Assembly (NCBI GenBank): GCA_030040235.1
Contig: JASHUC010000008.1
Span: forward strand, 1-38,496
Direction: 5' to 3'
Length of the DNA stretch: 38,496 bases
Origin: Gammaproteobacteria bacterium
GTDB taxonomy: Bacteria; Pseudomonadota; Gammaproteobacteria; Steroidobacterales; Steroidobacteraceae
A program made the translations under genes and the position numbers. A model generated the notes under the pieces. The model was not told where the DNA came from, did not search any database, and saw nothing but the letters and a program-made list of their open reading frames with translations. This document shows, in pieces, positions 31,088 through 38,496 of the stretch (its first letter is position 1; every line of letters begins with the position of its first letter).

Positions 31088-33106
31088 ATGCTGCGGTTCG
31101 ACGACCTATCCCTGCGCCGCGGGACGCGGCTACTCATCGCCGGCGCAACGTTCACGCTCTTCGGTGGCGAGAAGGTCGGCATCACTGGCGCGAACGGCAG
31201 CGGCAAGTCGAGCCTGCTCGCCCTCGTGCGCGGCGAGCTGCAGCCGGAGGCGGGCACGTTCGATATGCCTCCGAGCCTCGCGATCGCCCACGTGTCCCAG
31301 GACCTCGAGGCGACCGACCGCGAGGCCATCGAGCTCGTGCTGGACGGCGATGTGGAGCTACGCGCCACCGAGCGCGCCATGCAGGATGCGGAGCGTCGGC
31401 ACGACGGTGCGCGACTCGGGGAGCTGCACGCCCGCTACGAGGCGGCGGGCGGTTATGACGCGCGCAGCCGCGCCGCGCGGTTGCTGCACGGACTCGGCTT
31501 TGCGACGGAGGACGAGACACGGCCGGTGCGGGCGTTCTCGGGAGGCTGGCGCGTGCGCCTCAATCTCGCCCAGGCGCTCATGTGTCGCTCGGACCTGCTG
31601 CTGCTCGATGAGCCGACCAACCACCTCGATCTCGATGCGATTCTGTGGCTCGAGGAGTGGCTGCGGGCGTATCGCGGCACGCTGTTGCTGATCGCTCACG
31701 ACCGCGAGTTCCTCGATCGGGTGGCCGATCGCGTCGTCCACATCGAGCAGGGCGGCGCACGCGCCTATCGCGGCAACTATTCCGCCTTCGAAGAGCAGCG
31801 GGCCGCCGCACTCGCGGGGCAGGCCGCGCTCGTCGCGCGCCAGCAGCGCGAGATCGCGCACCTGCAGTCGTTCATCGACCGCTTCCGTGCGAAGGCGAGC
31901 AAGGCGCGCCAGGCGCAGAGCCGCCTCAAGGCCCTCGCCCGCATGCAGCGGATCGCGCCAGCTCACGTGGATAGGCCGCTCGAGATGTCCTTCGTGCAGC
32001 CGGAAAAGCTGCCGCGTCCGCTGCTTGCGCTCGAGCACGCGTCCGCCGGCTACGGCGGGCGCCCGGTGCTCGGTGACGTGAGCCTCACGCTTTCCCCCGG
32101 CGACCGGGTTGCGCTCCTCGGACGCAACGGCGCCGGCAAGTCCACCTGTATGAAGCTGCTCGCGGGCGAGCTGCGGGCGCTCGGTGGAACGCGCGCGGAG
32201 GCGCGGGACCTTGCGATCGGCTACTTCGCGCAGCATCAGCTCGAGCAGCTGCTCCCCGAGGAGTCGCCCATGCAGGCGCTGCGCCGGGCCGGCGCCGAGC
32301 GCGCCGCCCGCACGAGCGAGCAGGAGCTGCGCGACTATCTCGCGAGCTTCGGATTTCGTGGCGACCGAGTGTTCGAGCCCATTGCGCCGCTCTCGGGCGG
32401 GGAGAAGTCGCGGCTCGTGCTCGCGCTCATCGCGTATGGGCGGCCCAATCTGCTCCTGCTCGATGAGCCGACGAATCATCTCGACCTCGACATGCGGCAG
32501 GCCCTCGCCGTCGCGCTTCAGGACTACGACGGGGCGGTCGTGCTCGTCTCGCACGACCGTCACCTGCTGCGGACCGTCGTCGATGAGCTGTTCGTCGTGC
32601 ATGGCGGCCGTGTCGAGCGCTTCGGCGGCGATCTCGATGACTATGCCCGGTGGCTCGCGGGCGAGGCGAGCGCCGCCTCCGCGGCTACCGGACCGAATCG
32701 ATCTGCGCCGGGGCAGCGATCGGACGGTCCGGTCGAGGGAGACGGTGCAGAGGGCCGCGGGTCGGGCACCCGCGAGTCGGACAGCGCGGAGGCGCGCCGG
32801 CAGCGCAAACGTCTCGAGGCCGAGCAGCGCAATCGCCTGAGCCCGCTGCGTGCGGCGGTCGCAAGTGCGGAACGCGAGCTGGATCGGCTGCACTGCGAGC
32901 TTGCGGAGCTACAAGCGGCCCTCACGGCGCCGGAGCTGTATTCGCCCGATGGCAAGGAGCGGCTGAGGGAGCTGCTCGAGCGGCAGGCGCGGCTTGCCCG
33001 TCAAACCGAGAGTGCCGAGGCCGACTGGCTCGAGCAGTCCGAGCGGCTCGAGGCCGAAATACAGGGGCTCAGCGCAGGTGCCGAGCAAGCACCCTCATCG
33101 CGCTAG
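31088..33106 (+). CDS. yheS: ABC-F ATPase YheS
   Basis: A 672-residue cytoplasmic ABC-F protein with two ATPase domains and no membrane segments. I start it at ATG 31088 (MLRFDDLSLRRGTRLL); longer versions would need a TTG start. Domain 1 has GANGSGKSS (34-42), FSGGWRVRLNLAQALMCRSDLLLLDEPTNHLDLD; the interdomain linker contains QSFIDRFRAKASKARQAQSRLKALARM; domain 2 has GRNGAGKST (about 344-352), LSGGEKSRLVLALI and a second LLLLDEPTNHLDLDMRQAL. The C-terminal 130 residues form a charged coiled coil, longer than in E. coli YheS (637 residues). The similarity to E. coli YheS runs the whole length. ABC-F proteins act on the ribosome to relieve translation stalling; this subfamily is housekeeping and not a known resistance determinant. 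Confidence 0.95.
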   Translation: MLRFDDLSLRRGTRLLIAGATFTLFGGEKVGITGANGSGKSSLLALVRGELQPEAGTFDMPPSLAIAHVSQDLEATDREAIELVLDGDVELRATERAMQDAERRHDGARLGELHARYEAAGGYDARSRAARLLHGLGFATEDETRPVRAFSGGWRVRLNLAQALMCRSDLLLLDEPTNHLDLDAILWLEEWLRAYRGTLLLIAHDREFLDRVADRVVHIEQGGARAYRGNYSAFEEQRAAALAGQAALVARQQREIAHLQSFIDRFRAKASKARQAQSRLKALARMQRIAPAHVDRPLEMSFVQPEKLPRPLLALEHASAGYGGRPVLGDVSLTLSPGDRVALLGRNGAGKSTCMKLLAGELRALGGTRAEARDLAIGYFAQHQLEQLLPEESPMQALRRAGAERAARTSEQELRDYLASFGFRGDRVFEPIAPLSGGEKSRLVLALIAYGRPNLLLLDEPTNHLDLDMRQALAVALQDYDGAVVLVSHDRHLLRTVVDELFVVHGGRVERFGGDLDDYARWLAGEASAASAATGPNRSAPGQRSDGPVEGDGAEGRGSGTRESDSAEARRQRKRLEAEQRNRLSPLRAAVASAERELDRLHCELAELQAALTAPELYSPDGKERLRELLERQARLARQTESAEADWLEQSERLEAEIQGLSAGAEQAPSSR

Positions 33107-33291
33107 AAAAGCGAGCCGGCAGCTGGGTGGTGGTCGCGTCGCAAAACGATAACGTCCTTCCCTGGAGCCTGCTGAGGGTCAGCTGCCGAATCTGGCGATG
33201 CCGATCCCTGGACCGGCGCAGGGCAAGCGGCAGTGACTCTATCTGTCGCGCGCTCCTGCTGAGCGCACACCTCCCACAACCATCACCCACG

Positions 33292-33307
33292 CGCGCGGTA
33301 CCGCGCG
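33292..33307. repeat. 16-base perfect palindrome
   Basis: CGCGCGGTACCGCGCG lies in the 274-base gap between yheS and the toxin gene on the other strand. In sequence this rich in GC such a palindrome is less telling than an AT-rich one; it may be a hairpin that ends transcription from yheS, though no T-run follows. Confidence 0.4.
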
Positions 33308-33380
33308 AGGGCGCCGGATTGTGGAAGACGCTCGCGCGATGAATTTGGAACTGGACCGTGAGCACGGTTCCCACAAGCTT

Positions 33381-33818
33381 CTACCGATCTTCACGCTGGG
33401 AATCGGGACGGAGAACCGGAATGACCTTGCGCCCGTGCCGGCGGTAGATGTGAAAGTCGGAATCGAGCGTCAGCACGGTGCAAGAGTCGTAGAGTTCGGA
33501 CATGCGCACCAGGCATGCGTCCGCAAGCGCCGCGGGAACACTCCGGTAGCGCTCGAGAAGCTTGCGAACTGCAGAAGCCTGCTCCGCCAGGTCCATGCCG
33601 AGCCGTAGCGCCCCGGATTCCAGAAGCCGCAATACTGCGCTCGATTCCCGCTCCACGGTGCGGAGCAGATGACAAGCCTCGGTGATGACGGGCTCGCAGG
33701 TAAGAAACGGCCCCGCAAGCGTCTCGAACTGTTCCTTCGCCCACGCGTGTGCACGGTCGTCACGCGCCAATGCGGCCACCAAGGGCCCCGTATCAAGGAG
33801 GATCACACTCCGTGCCAT
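33381..33818 (-). CDS. PIN-domain toxin (VapC-like ribonuclease)
   Basis: A 145-residue PIN-domain protein, the second gene of a toxin-antitoxin pair. MARSVILLDTGPLVAAL carries the first acidic residue D9, ITEACHLL gives E47, ALADACLVRM gives D100 and LTLDSDFHIYRR gives D119 and D121, so the metal-binding acidic site of an endoribonuclease is complete. It lies 19 bases after the antitoxin gene. VapC-type toxins cleave tRNA or rRNA and are neutralised by the partner antitoxin. The target here is not predictable from sequence. Confidence 0.88.
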   Translation of the reverse strand: MARSVILLDTGPLVAALARDDRAHAWAKEQFETLAGPFLTCEPVITEACHLLRTVERESSAVLRLLESGALRLGMDLAEQASAVRKLLERYRSVPAALADACLVRMSELYDSCTVLTLDSDFHIYRRHGRKVIPVLRPDSQREDR

Positions 33819-33837
33819 CGCGCCATCGCGTCAGGCG

Positions 33838-34083
33838 CTATCGGCCCAGGTCTTTGAGATAGCGCGGATTGGAAGAGAGGTCGGGCGGCGTGCCGCGAAT
33901 ACTGCCGATCAGGTCGGCGGCGAGGTCCGCCGGGGTACGCAATCTTGGCGACTGGTCACGCCGGGTAAAGTACTGGGTCATGGCGCGCCGCACGAGCTCC
34001 GACTTGCTGACTCGGTCCTGACGCGCGACCCGGTCTATCTCCCGCTCCAACTCCTTCGAAACCTTCACGGTGAGAACCTTCAC
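33838..34083 (-). CDS. Ribbon-helix-helix antitoxin (CopG family)
   Basis: An 81-residue protein with GTG start at 34083 and GAGAGG five bases upstream. Residues 1-45 are a ribbon-helix-helix domain (MKVLTVKVSKELEREIDRVARQDRVSKSELVRRAMTQYF); the rest is a charged, likely disordered tail (PADLAADLIGSIRGTPPDLSSNPRYLKDLGR) that would wrap around the PIN toxin encoded next. In the promoter region GGTATGATCGC and GGTATTACGATCGG (minus strand, about 34095-34130) form an imperfect direct repeat, as expected for an autoregulating dimeric antitoxin. Confidence 0.86.
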   Translation of the reverse strand: MKVLTVKVSKELEREIDRVARQDRVSKSELVRRAMTQYFTRRDQSPRLRTPADLAADLIGSIRGTPPDLSSNPRYLKDLGR

Positions 34084-34292
34084 GTAGCCTCTCCGATCGT
34101 AATACCGAATGGCTTGCGATCATACCACGCACGGCACGCGGAGTTGCCCGGGGTCCCCCGTCCGCAGCTGAGCAGGCACACTGCTTTGGGGGGCTGACCG
34201 GCCAGAACCGGCCTGAGCGAAGCGCTCACTACCTCTTAGATCCTTGCAGCCCGGGCGGGATATGGTCTCCGATGAAACGGACGACCGAGTAC

Positions 34293-34392
34293 ATGCGCCG
34301 ATCTATGCGCCAATACGGCCGACTATTTGGCGCAATACTTGATTTATGCGCCAAATAAGGTGGTTTATTGGCGCATAAACTGGATTTGCGCC
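34293..34392. repeat. Array of six alternating GCGCC sites in front of the Fic gene
   Basis: ATGCGCC (34293-34299), TATGCGCCAATA (34304-34315), TATTTGGCGCAATA (34324-34337), TTTATGCGCCAAATAA (34343-34358), TTTATTGGCGCATAAA (34364-34379) and TTTGCGCC (34385-34392) are related copies of one motif, ATGCGCCAATA, in orientations +,+,-,+,-,+. From the second to the sixth, the GCGCC cores are 18-22 bases apart, about two helical turns. The 4th and 5th copies form an inverted repeat with twelve matching bases per arm. The last copy ends nine bases ahead of the Fic start codon. The pattern looks like cooperative operators for the helix-turn-helix at the N-terminus of that protein. The rest of the 34084-34401 gap shows only a small hairpin near 34212. 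Confidence 0.8.
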
Positions 34393-34401
34393 GAACCGTC
34401 G

Positions 34402-35796
34402 ATGCCAAAATTGCTTCCCGATGACCTCCTCAAGCGCGTCACGAGCGCACTTGCCGCCGACCCTCAAGGCTTGAGCCTGGCAGAGCTGCAAGAGGCGCTC
34501 AAAGGTGTCGTGAGTCGCCGGTCGCTGCAGCGCCGACTGGATGTGTGGGTGCGTTCGGGCGGGATCAAAGCCCAGGGCAACCGTCGGGGCCGTCGATACT
34601 TTCCCTCTGGCAACGACACCGTGCCGACAGCTGCCGTCGAAGTGGGATCGGTCAGCGCTTCGGAGCCAGAAGCCGTCACACCAGCCGTCGCCATCTCTAC
34701 GGCGGGCCGGCAGATCCAGGGTCTCGTTCACAGACCGATCGCCGACCGCACGCCCATCGGCCATCAGCGTGACTTCCTGGAGCGCTATGTGCCGAACGAG
34801 ACCGAATACCTTCCAAAGAACCTGCAGACGCATCTGGCGGCGTTAGGCCGCACGCCTCACGGACACCGTCCCGCGGGCACGTATGCACGAGACATCATGA
34901 ACCGGCTGCTCATCGATCTCTCCTGGGCGTCGAGCCGCCTCGAGGGGAATACCTATTCGCTGCTCGACACTCGTGAGCTCATCGAACGTGGCAAAGCCGC
35001 TCCGGGCAAGGACGCGAAGGAAACCCAGATGATCCTCAATCACAAGGCGGCAATCGAACTGCTGGTTGAATCTGCCGAAGAGATCGGGCTCAATCGCTAC
35101 ACCGTAACCAACCTGCACGCGCTCCTCGCCGACAATCTCCTCGACGATTCCCGCAACGCAGGGCGACTCCGCACTACGTCGGTTGCGATCGGCGGTACGA
35201 CATACCTGCCAACAGCGATTCCCCAGCTCATCGAGGAGCTGTTCACGCTGTTGTTAGACAAGGCCGCGGCGATCTGCGACCCCTTCGAGCAGTCCTTCTT
35301 CCTCATGGCTCAGCTCCCATATCTGCAACCCTTCGTCGACGTCAACAAGCGAACATCGCGGCTCGCAGCGAACATCCCACTGATCAAAAGCAATCTGGTG
35401 CCGTTGTCGTTCGTCGATGTCCCTGAAAAGCCCTACATCGATGGTCTGATCGGAATCTACGAGCTCAACCGGATCGAGCTTCTAAGAGATCTCTACTTGT
35501 GGGCCTATGAACGCTCGGCACGCAGATACAAAGCTGGGCGCGACTCGCTTCCGGAACCTGATGCCTTCCGCCTCAAGTATCGGAGCGAGCTCGCCGAAGT
35601 CGTACGCCAGGTCGTGCGCGAAAAGATTACGCCAACCGCGGCAGCGCTCGGTCAGCTGGCGAAATCCACGGTCTCGTCTGAAGACCTCGGTCGCTTTACG
35701 AAAATTGCTCTCGAGGAGCTCGCAGGGCTGCACGAGGGGAACATTGCGCGATTTCGGCTGCGGCCGTCCGAATTCAAGCAATGGAAGGAAGGATGA
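34402..35796 (+). CDS. HTH-Fic family protein with altered catalytic motif
   Basis: A 464-residue protein. I start it at ATG 34402 (MPKLLPDDLLKRVTS), because an earlier TTG start would translate the repeat array; no clear ribosome-binding site is seen. Residues 1-70 are a winged helix-turn-helix-like domain (LSLAELQEALKGVVSRRSLQRRLDVWVRSGGIKAQGNRRGRRYF). Residues 110-345 are a Fic domain. The autoinhibitory motif (S/T)xxxE(G/N) is present as S177-S-R-L-E181-G. The catalytic motif, normally HPFx(D/E)GN(G/K)RxxR, reads Q309-PFVDVNKRTSR, so the histidine needed for AMP transfer is glutamine and the first glycine is valine. A C-terminal helical extension follows. It may be a DNA-binding regulator or have a changed activity. 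I believe other Fic proteins share this Q-variant, so it is probably not a random mutation. Confidence 0.85.
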   Translation: MPKLLPDDLLKRVTSALAADPQGLSLAELQEALKGVVSRRSLQRRLDVWVRSGGIKAQGNRRGRRYFPSGNDTVPTAAVEVGSVSASEPEAVTPAVAISTAGRQIQGLVHRPIADRTPIGHQRDFLERYVPNETEYLPKNLQTHLAALGRTPHGHRPAGTYARDIMNRLLIDLSWASSRLEGNTYSLLDTRELIERGKAAPGKDAKETQMILNHKAAIELLVESAEEIGLNRYTVTNLHALLADNLLDDSRNAGRLRTTSVAIGGTTYLPTAIPQLIEELFTLLLDKAAAICDPFEQSFFLMAQLPYLQPFVDVNKRTSRLAANIPLIKSNLVPLSFVDVPEKPYIDGLIGIYELNRIELLRDLYLWAYERSARRYKAGRDSLPEPDAFRLKYRSELAEVVRQVVREKITPTAAALGQLAKSTVSSEDLGRFTKIALEELAGLHEGNIARFRLRPSEFKQWKEG

Positions 35797-35882
35797 GACT
35801 CCGGCACTCCGCGGCCAGCATGTTCGCGCAATCGTGCGCATCGGATCGATAGACTCTCTTGATGTGCAGCCTTCCAGAAGGT

Positions 35883-35932
35883 TGATGCCGGCTATCTGAT
35901 TCGAACAGATGACCCGCGGTTTACAAAACCGC
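35883..35932 (-). other. 3' fragment of a tRNA-Thr(UGU) gene, probable attachment site
   Basis: On the minus strand this reads as the 3' half of a tRNA: anticodon arm GCGGT-TTTGTAA-ACCGC with anticodon TGT (35932-35916), variable loop GGGTC, T-arm ATCTG-TTCGAAT-CAGAT (35910-35894), acceptor strand AGCCGGC, discriminator A (35886), then TCA in place of an encoded CCA. All stems are perfect. The sequence further upstream on that strand has no D-arm and no GCCGGCT acceptor strand, so the gene is not complete. Such 3' fragments arise when an integrase inserts an element into a tRNA gene. With this orientation the element would lie to the right, with the intact tRNA at its far end outside the window. 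Confidence 0.8.
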
Positions 35933-36050
35933 CGAGGCCGCGCAGTTCTCTGCGCCGATCTCTGCGAGATCTGAGATCGGAACCATGAACGGGTCTGGAC
36001 GGCAGGTCGAGCGAGAGGGCGCGGGTGCTGGGCGGTGCGGGGCCGGTGTC

Positions 36051-37595
36051 TCACCGAGCGCGCCGGCAGGCGAAGTTTGCCGCCACATTCGTGCTGTCCG
36101 AGCCCTTGTATGCCGCCACCTCGGGGTAGGGGCACAACGGGCGGGTCCGATCGACGCGGCCATCACGCACGCGCGAGGCGATGATCCGGTCCGGCGCGCG
36201 GCCGTGCTGCACCCACTGCTCGAGCGCAGTGAGCATCGTGGCTTCGAATTGATCGGTGCCGTCACCCCCGCGGCAATGACCCATCCCCGGGACCATGAAG
36301 AGCCGGTAGTCGTTCGCGATACGATTCGCGCCGCCCATTGCGCGCGCGACGCTCCGGTAATAGTTGATGCTGTTGAGCGGTGAGACCCCGGGATCGGCCC
36401 ATCCGTGGTATTGAATGAGCTTGCCGCCGCGCGCGAAGAAGGGACCGAGGTTCGGGTCGATGTCATTGGCGAGCGCCGCCTCGCTGCGATCGGCGCGCGC
36501 CACGGTCTGATCGATGCTCAGCGTGCGATAGTCCCAGTGCGGGTCCTGGAACACCTCGTTGCCGAAAACCCCCGTGGCGAAAGCCCCCGGTGCGGCCGGG
36601 GCCGGCCCCGCGCTCCAACCCAATTCCGATCCGGGCATCAGTCCCGGAAAGAGGATCGCGTGCGTTCGGGAATCCCTGAGAGGACCGTAGCTCACGCGCG
36701 CCGTCTCGAGTTGCGCCGCGGTGAGACAGTCGGGGCGATCGCCACCTCGGCACTCGAGCGCCTGCAGATCGATGTGGCAGCGCTCGGGGTCCTCGATCAC
36801 CCCGTCCGTCACGCCGTCGAGCGAATCGCAGGCCTTGAGCACCGCGGCGTGCAGCAGCCGGAGCTTGTCGGGCGGCAGGAAGCTCTTGGCATCTCGAAGC
36901 GCCACCTCGTAGTGCTCGAGAGCGACTGCATAAAGATGCGTGGCGTCGTTGGCCGGGGCCCCGGCAATGATGCCGTTGAAGTCGCGCGGAAACCGCTGCG
37001 CCTCCGCCAAGCCCTGCCGGCCGCCGGTCGAGCAGCCGCTCCAGTACGAGAATCTCGGCGCATTGCGATAGTAGGCCCGGATGAGGGCCTTCGACTGCAC
37101 CGTCATCTGGTGCACGGCCCGGTAGGTCCAGTCGATCCACTTCTCGGAATGCCCCAGGGCGAAGCTGGAATCGAACGGGCTGCCTTCGTGGCCGGTGTCG
37201 GTCGAGGCGGTGGCGTAGCCTCGCGTGAGCGGCGCAACCATCGCGGGATACGAAATCTCGCCCGCGAACCCGCCATTGCCGACCGCTAGGAACTTGCCGT
37301 TCCAGCCGCTCGCCGGCAGCCAGAGCTCGAACCGGATGAGCGAGTCGGGCACGGAACTCACCTGCACGGCGACGCGGCAGAAGGCCGGCAGGTGCTCGAA
37401 AGCACTGAGTTCACCAACAGGCAGCGCCGCGGATTGTGGTGCAGGCGGCCGGAAGGCGCCTGCCGCGACGATTTCGGCAGCGGTGATCGTAGTGGCCGGC
37501 AATTTCAAGGCGGTGAGGCTGGCGCAGGGTGCAGCGAACGCCGGGGCGGTCGCGAGCAGGACGCTGGCGAACAGGGCAGGTAGCATGACTCTCAT
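36051..37595 (-). CDS. Tannase/feruloyl esterase family protein
   Basis: A 514-residue secreted alpha/beta-hydrolase. ATG 37595 (MRVMLPALFASVLLATAPAFA) gives a clear signal peptide with GGAG nine bases upstream. The nucleophile elbow is GCSTGGRQGL and the catalytic histidine is in VPGMGHCRGG; the cysteines next to the serine and the histidine are the pair that in this family forms a disulfide joining the two catalytic residues. ELWLPASGWNGKFLAVGNGGFAGEISY and the calcium-binding-like ACDSLDGVTDGVIEDPERC segment are also typical. It would hydrolyse esters of gallic or hydroxycinnamic acids (or a related aryl ester; MHETase is a distant relative) outside the cytoplasm. It follows the carboxylesterase gene by 29 bases, so the two are probably one operon. 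Confidence 0.92.
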   Translation of the reverse strand: MRVMLPALFASVLLATAPAFAAPCASLTALKLPATTITAAEIVAAGAFRPPAPQSAALPVGELSAFEHLPAFCRVAVQVSSVPDSLIRFELWLPASGWNGKFLAVGNGGFAGEISYPAMVAPLTRGYATASTDTGHEGSPFDSSFALGHSEKWIDWTYRAVHQMTVQSKALIRAYYRNAPRFSYWSGCSTGGRQGLAEAQRFPRDFNGIIAGAPANDATHLYAVALEHYEVALRDAKSFLPPDKLRLLHAAVLKACDSLDGVTDGVIEDPERCHIDLQALECRGGDRPDCLTAAQLETARVSYGPLRDSRTHAILFPGLMPGSELGWSAGPAPAAPGAFATGVFGNEVFQDPHWDYRTLSIDQTVARADRSEAALANDIDPNLGPFFARGGKLIQYHGWADPGVSPLNSINYYRSVARAMGGANRIANDYRLFMVPGMGHCRGGDGTDQFEATMLTALEQWVQHGRAPDRIIASRVRDGRVDRTRPLCPYPEVAAYKGSDSTNVAANFACRRAR

Positions 37596-37624
37596 TGGTC
37601 TTGGCTCCACGGCTCGGAACACGA

Positions 37625-38496
37625 TCAGTTCGTTCGCTTCTTCTTCGCCTCCTTTCGCAGCCACGCGAAGTAGGCATCGAGCACCTTGAGCTCCTTGAGG
37701 TTCGGAACCGGGCCGGCATGGGGATGGGTGTCGAGATACATGACTCGCTGCGAGGATGCGCTGAACGTCGGCCAGTGCGGGAGTCTGGGACCGTTCGGGT
37801 TGCCCGTCTTAGCGAAGTTCACCCAATAGCTTTGCATTAAGTTCGAGAGCGCCCGACCCTGGGGCGTCGGAACATACAGTCCGAATGGGCTCGGATTGCC
37901 GAAGACGTAGCCGACGTCGGCAGCATGAATGGGTCCGAGTGGCAAGTCCGCGGAGCGGGCGGGGTCGAAGTAGTACAGGTATGCCTTGCTGTGGCCTTTC
38001 TCCGATTGCAGACGTGCCCAAGCCCAGGTCCCCCACGCCGTGATGCCGGCGTCACGAAAGAAGAGGTCCTCGCTGCTCTGTTGTGCCTGGGTGTCGGTCG
38101 CATGAGGGTAGGCCGCGAGAATCTGATCGGCAGACGGGCCGAAGGCTGCGCGGACATGGGCCTCGAACTTCTCTGGCGTCGTTCCCGCGAACTCCGCCCG
38201 AACCTCGGGGAAACCGCCCTCGTTGGCGTTCGTGCCGACGAGAATCGGCGTATCGTTAGATCGACCCGTCTGAAAGAGGCCGTACCCGTCCTCCGGGAGA
38301 ATGTCGCCGTCGAATACCGGCCAAATGTAGGCCGCGTCGGCGCCAAAATCCGACGCCGAATCAAATGCTTTTTCAATCAAATCGGCAGATAACGCGCGGG
38401 CGGACGCGATGTCTCGGCCTCCGAGCTTGGCGAGAAAGCGCTCGCCGATATCTTCGGCCGATGCCAGCGATCGGAAGGGCAAGCCCGAGTCGGTAT
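37625..38496 (-). CDS. Type-B carboxylesterase (para-nitrobenzyl esterase family), partial
   Basis: The C-terminal 290 residues of an esterase whose 5' end lies beyond the right edge; the reading frame stays open to the last base. LVGTNANEGGF contains the acid of the triad (the glutamate, as in cholinesterases) and GPIHAADVGYVFGN the catalytic histidine. The nucleophile serine must be in the missing part. LSNLMQSYWVNFAKTGNPNGPRLPHWPTF is the characteristic C-terminal motif of the family. It is immediately upstream of the tannase-like gene on the same strand, suggesting a shared role in breaking down plant-derived or aromatic esters. Confidence 0.9.
   Translation of the reverse strand, partial: TDSGLPFRSLASAEDIGERFLAKLGGRDIASARALSADLIEKAFDSASDFGADAAYIWPVFDGDILPEDGYGLFQTGRSNDTPILVGTNANEGGFPEVRAEFAGTTPEKFEAHVRAAFGPSADQILAAYPHATDTQAQQSSEDLFFRDAGITAWGTWAWARLQSEKGHSKAYLYYFDPARSADLPLGPIHAADVGYVFGNPSPFGLYVPTPQGRALSNLMQSYWVNFAKTGNPNGPRLPHWPTFSASSQRVMYLDTHPHAGPVPNLKELKVLDAYFAWLRKEAKKKRTN

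Noticed and set aside
34293..34392. Short CRISPR or phage attachment array
   Set aside because: The motifs are only about 12-16 bases, alternate in orientation and have no spacers; no cas gene is near. An operator array is a better explanation.
35883..35960. A complete tRNA gene
   Set aside because: Only the 3' half is present. The sequence 5' of the anticodon arm does not form a D-arm or the matching acceptor strand GCCGGCT.

Overview
The window is GC-rich DNA with codons strongly biased to G or C in the third position. It encodes outer-membrane proteins (a TonB-dependent receptor, two RND outer-membrane factors, lipoproteins), so the host is Gram-negative. The mix of a UrcA-family protein, a TonB receptor paired with a TPR-sulfotransferase, an MdtABC-type pump and YheS suggests a proteobacterium, perhaps a Steroidobacter/Xanthomonad-like gammaproteobacterium or a sphingomonad/Caulobacter-like alphaproteobacterium. 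That placement is inference; there is no rRNA gene here to settle it.

Layout. (1) 1-1362: the 5' part of an RND outer-membrane factor gene (minus strand, runs off the left edge) and a divergent small UrcA-family protein. (2) 1464-11885: an eight-gene plus-strand operon, tightly packed, encoding a NikR-like ribbon-helix-helix regulator, the two urea-amidolyase-associated proteins (now known in several bacteria to be carboxyguanidine deiminase subunits), a biotin-dependent guanidine/urea carboxylase, allophanate hydrolase, and a three-part NrtABC/SsuABC-type ABC importer. The operon's promoter is overlapped by a perfect inverted repeat with NikR-operator geometry. (3) 12067-16526: a candidate sigma-54 promoter, a guanidine-I (ykkC) riboswitch, a TonB-dependent receptor and a TPR-sulfotransferase. 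(4) 16576-25691: a four-gene minus-strand MdtABC/MuxABC-type RND efflux operon with its outer-membrane factor. (5) 25692-30807: small genes: a repeat-containing lipoprotein, a frameshifted exported protein, an ArsR/AHSA1 pair with an operator lying on the start codon, a nitronate monooxygenase, a LysR regulator and a 33-residue membrane peptide. (6) 31088-33106: yheS (ABC-F). (7) 33381-35796: an accessory cluster with a PIN/RHH toxin-antitoxin pair and a HTH-Fic protein preceded by an array of alternating inverted repeats. (8) 35883-38496: the 3' part of a tRNA-Thr(UGU) gene, which is the usual scar at the edge of an integrated element, followed by a tannase/feruloyl-esterase-like gene and a type-B carboxylesterase that leaves the window.

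How the genes work together. The most interesting part is 1.4-16.5 kb. The operon encodes every step to turn guanidine into CO2 and ammonia (carboxylation, deimination to allophanate, allophanate hydrolysis) plus an inner-membrane importer. Directly downstream, a guanidine riboswitch sits in the leader of a TonB-dependent receptor gene. This implies that guanidine, or a larger guanidino compound that releases it, is actively taken up across the outer membrane. The riboswitch is in front of the receptor and not in front of the catabolic operon, which instead appears to be under a NikR-like protein that has lost three of the four nickel ligands. This division of control, and a TonB receptor under guanidine control, are the points I would check first.
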